A stretch of DNA of 64,000 nucleotides, taken from contig CP142459.1 in the NCBI GenBank assembly GCA_038049695.1, forward strand, positions 71,826,001 to 71,890,000, read 5' to 3'. A program made the position numbers and the translations under genes. The notes under the pieces are model-generated. The model saw nothing but the letters and a program-made list of their open reading frames with translations. It ran no database searches and was not told the DNA's origin. Shown here piece by piece: positions 61,722 to 64,000 of this stretch. Source of the stretch: Cinnamomum chago. Taxonomy: Eukaryota; Streptophyta; Magnoliopsida; Laurales; Lauraceae. Within the stretch, counting starts at the first letter, position 1. Every line of letters starts with the position of its first letter.

Positions 61722-63291
61722 CAGTAAAGACTATTATAATCACATACAGTGGGAATATAACATGAATGGTTCGAGTCTTTGAAAGGTAATTCTCATGCAC
61801 AGATTCAGGTATATAGATCATGCTCGAATCTTTCAAACGAGTCTACTACTCAAGTCAGATTTTTGTGGATTAGTTAAACACAAAACCAATTAAATAAAAT
61901 ATGGAATCCCGTGGGCAGAACGATGTTTTCAAAATAGTGACATTTGGAATCCTGTAGGCAGAACAAGTTTGGACGAATAAGTCCAGTTAACTCTATGCCC
62001 ACATTTCAACGCTTGAAACAGACCAACTTGCGGCCTCAGCTTGTTTACTTCGCTATGCACTAGCTTCCAAAGAAACCATTATTAACCATTGATTTTGAAA
62101 TAACCAAATGAGTAGAGCCCCTATTAATAATGAATTATGCAGAATTTTTTCCACAATTAGGAACAGTAGTCTTATGTCATTAGTTTTCATATCTTCTTAA
62201 CACGCCCCCGGTATACAAAGTTGACAAGCTATATATTTAATTCACCTATGAATTTCTAAAGGGACAATCGACTCACCCAAAAGAGTAAAATATCTGACGA
62301 ATGGATCATTTGAGTATTAAAAGGTGGACTGAACTGCGATTCTAACGCAAGAAATTGGACATGGAACAATTTCATTCCATCAGGACTCCCCACCTATTGT
62401 GGGCCAAACCAAAGCCTTCTATATCCAAGAAGCCAGTATGTATTATGTAAGAACCATGCAAAAGTGAGGATTAGTGAATAAAGGCTGACCCCATCGAGGA
62501 GCATGAACGGTTCATTTTATTCATGGCCGTAAGAGCATTCGTACAATGAATCTACGAATCACAAATGGAATTATATTTAACTTTCCAAAAGAAATTAAAC
62601 AAATTCCTATTAGATAATAAAAAACAACCTCATTGCAATGCACTTCCGACTAAATAGGCAAAAAAACACACCTTAATCACATGATTTTTTTTTCCTTCAA
62701 AGCCACAAGCTATTTCTGCTTCAAAGCATTACTTCCATTGTTCTAATACATTTTGAAAAACCGTCACATGCGACAACGAAGCAGCGTTACCAGCACCATA
62801 GGTGTAATATTCTATTAAAGCAGTTGACTTGAAACATTCAGAGGATTCAAAGGTGTGTTGGGTACACAATCACGTGGTTAAACTAGACAAAGAGTTTACG
62901 CATGCAGGAAAACGGGAAGTGAAACAAGAAGACACAAAGGACGCTTGATATTACAATGAAAATAAACTTGGGTACATTTCCATATAGAGAAAGCAGACTT
63001 CCATCTATTCCAGCAGACCTGTCTACACACCACGACACCATTCGACAATGACAAGTGGAGCCCAACGCACACCATCTAAAATCAAAAGAACAAGATCTCC
63101 AACAGGGACTCCAACCGCACAAAAAGCCACCCACCGCCATAACAAGCAAAACCCAACTACCTAAAAATGACATTAGTAATTTTTTAAAACAAACCCACAA
63201 ACGTATACGATAATCAAACCCCGAACATTAGTCACAAACCTATAATAACAAAACCAAGCAACTAGCTAGAACCTACCAACCAAGAAACTAC
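61722..63291. other. Intergenic DNA and probable P450 3' UTR
   Basis: The right part lies directly downstream of the minus-strand P450 stop codon. The 105-codon minus-strand frame at 62883-63200 is hydrophobic, has no domain and is most likely UTR or intergenic. No other gene seen. Confidence 0.5.
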
Positions 63292-63924
63292 CTAGAAAGC
63301 AGCTTCTACGTTCCTGCGGACAGCAATTGCAAAGAGAGGACTTTCCATCTCGCACGACAGCTTCAAAAGCTCACTGAGGTCAACGGGCTTTCCTTCGCAA
63401 GGGACCCACTTAAAATGGTGCACCAACTTAGCCACCCAGAGGTTCACAGTAACTAGCCCAAGGTTCTTGCCCGGGCAGACCCGACGCCCAGCACCAAATG
63501 GAGCCAGCCTCAAGTCATTACCCCTCACATCCACGTCAGCACCACCCATGCACTCTAGGAACCTCTCGGGCTTGAACTTGAAGGGTTCCTTCCACACATT
63601 CGAATCATGGGTGATGGCCCACATGTTGACCATAGCCGTCGTTTGAGATGGGACCACCATTCCATTACTGAGCTCGACGTCCGAGGTGGATAGTCTGGCC
63701 CACGATAGAAGTGGACCAGGTGGGTGGGCCCGAAGGGTCTCTTTGACTACTGCTTGGAGGTAAGGAAGGTTAGCCACGTCAGCGTCCGTTACACTCCTCT
63801 TGCCACCAACGACTCTGTCAATCTCTGCGTGAAGCTTGGCTTGAATGTCTTGGTTTAGAACCAGCTCGGCCATTGCCCACTCAGTCAGAAGAGCTGTTGT
63901 ATCAGTTCCCCGAAATATCATTTC
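63292..63924 (-). CDS. Cytochrome P450, CYP78A-like, last exon (partial gene)
   Basis: A 210-residue C-terminal exon of an ER-anchored, heme-thiolate monooxygenase; CYP78A members influence organ and seed size in plants, with substrates unresolved. The exon starts after an AG acceptor with GAA at 63922-63924 ([13 protein letters not shown]), the position where CYP78A genes carry their single intron. Visible motifs: I-helix RGTDTT, K-helix [19 protein letters not shown], and the heme loop [10 protein letters not shown] with its Cys ligand; it ends VRRNVEAAF then [12 protein letters not shown] near the C-terminus is also CYP78A-like. About 300 N-terminal residues (exon 1, with membrane anchor) lie beyond the right edge. 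No lesions seen. Confidence 0.93.
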   Translation of the reverse strand, partial: EMIFRGTDTTALLTEWAMAELVLNQDIQAKLHAEIDRVVGGKRSVTDADVANLPYLQAVVKETLRAHPPGPLLSWARLSTSDVELSNGMVVPSQTTAMVNMWAITHDSNVWKEPFKFKPERFLECMGGADVDVRGNDLRLAPFGAGRRVCPGKNLGLVTVNLWVAKLVHHFKWVPCEGKPVDLSELLKLSCEMESPLFAIAVRRNVEAAF

Positions 63925-64000
63925 CTGCATAAAAACAATAGAATCAGAACATGGGAATCGTGACTTGATTCCTACGTAAATATGAATAGCAATAGTAATA
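63925..64000 (-). other. 3' part of the P450 intron
   Basis: Minus-strand sequence ends tttttatgcag at the acceptor; the donor and exon 1 are outside the window. Confidence 0.8.

Noticed and set aside
62883-63200. 105-codon hydrophobic minus-strand frame
   Set aside because: Lies just downstream of the P450 stop, in probable 3' UTR; no domain and no splice evidence.

Overview
The window is nuclear DNA from a flowering plant. The evidence is a six-exon laccase with plant-type splice sites, the last exon of a CYP78A-type cytochrome P450, a TNT1/Tork-like Copia element, and many plant-type short transposons (MULE, PIF/Harbinger-like and hAT-like elements, tRNA-derived SINEs). Base composition is AT-rich outside genes and some GC-rich repeats. 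I cannot assign a family or species from the sequence alone.

Only two genes are secure: a complete laccase (39652-44517, +, six exons, 569 residues) and the 3' exon of a P450 (63292-63924, -) whose first exon lies beyond the right edge. A third, small three-exon gene (11260-11687, +, 67 residues, function unknown) is predicted from three exons joined by canonical splice sites in one open frame. A weaker single-exon candidate starts at 36184 on the minus strand. The protein genes show no operon-like or functional linkage.

Layout. 1-5275: intergenic DNA with a MULE-like element (1726-3090, perfect 9-bp target duplication), a purine/pyrimidine fold-back MITE (3412-3907) and an hAT-like remnant (4869-5229). 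5276-10722: a complete but decayed Copia LTR retrotransposon, minus strand, with 269-bp LTRs, PBS, PPT and a perfect 5-bp target duplication. 10776-16150: SINEs, the small gene, an hAT-like MITE and a fold-back MITE. 16150-20660: very AT-rich, gene-free DNA with local duplications. 20660-25060: a tandem array built on a GGGTGGGCCCCAC-containing unit, with a 303-bp higher-order repeat, interrupted by a 666-bp probable solo LTR (22267-22932). 25060-39590: gene-poor DNA with hAT-like, LINE, SINE and MITE remnants and tandem duplications. 39592-44517: laccase with TATA box. 44518-51870: intergenic, SINEs, a second copy of the fold-back MITE. 51871-55385: a second tandem array with a unit of about 388 bp. 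55386-63291: SINEs and a second Tourist-like MITE. 63292-64000: P450 exon and part of its intron.

The most interesting material is repeat biology rather than a new gene system: an array carrying roughly three dozen TCP-type palindromes, a solo LTR that landed inside it, and an active-looking SINE family with 12-17 bp target duplications. I found no CRISPR array, rRNA or functional tRNA gene.
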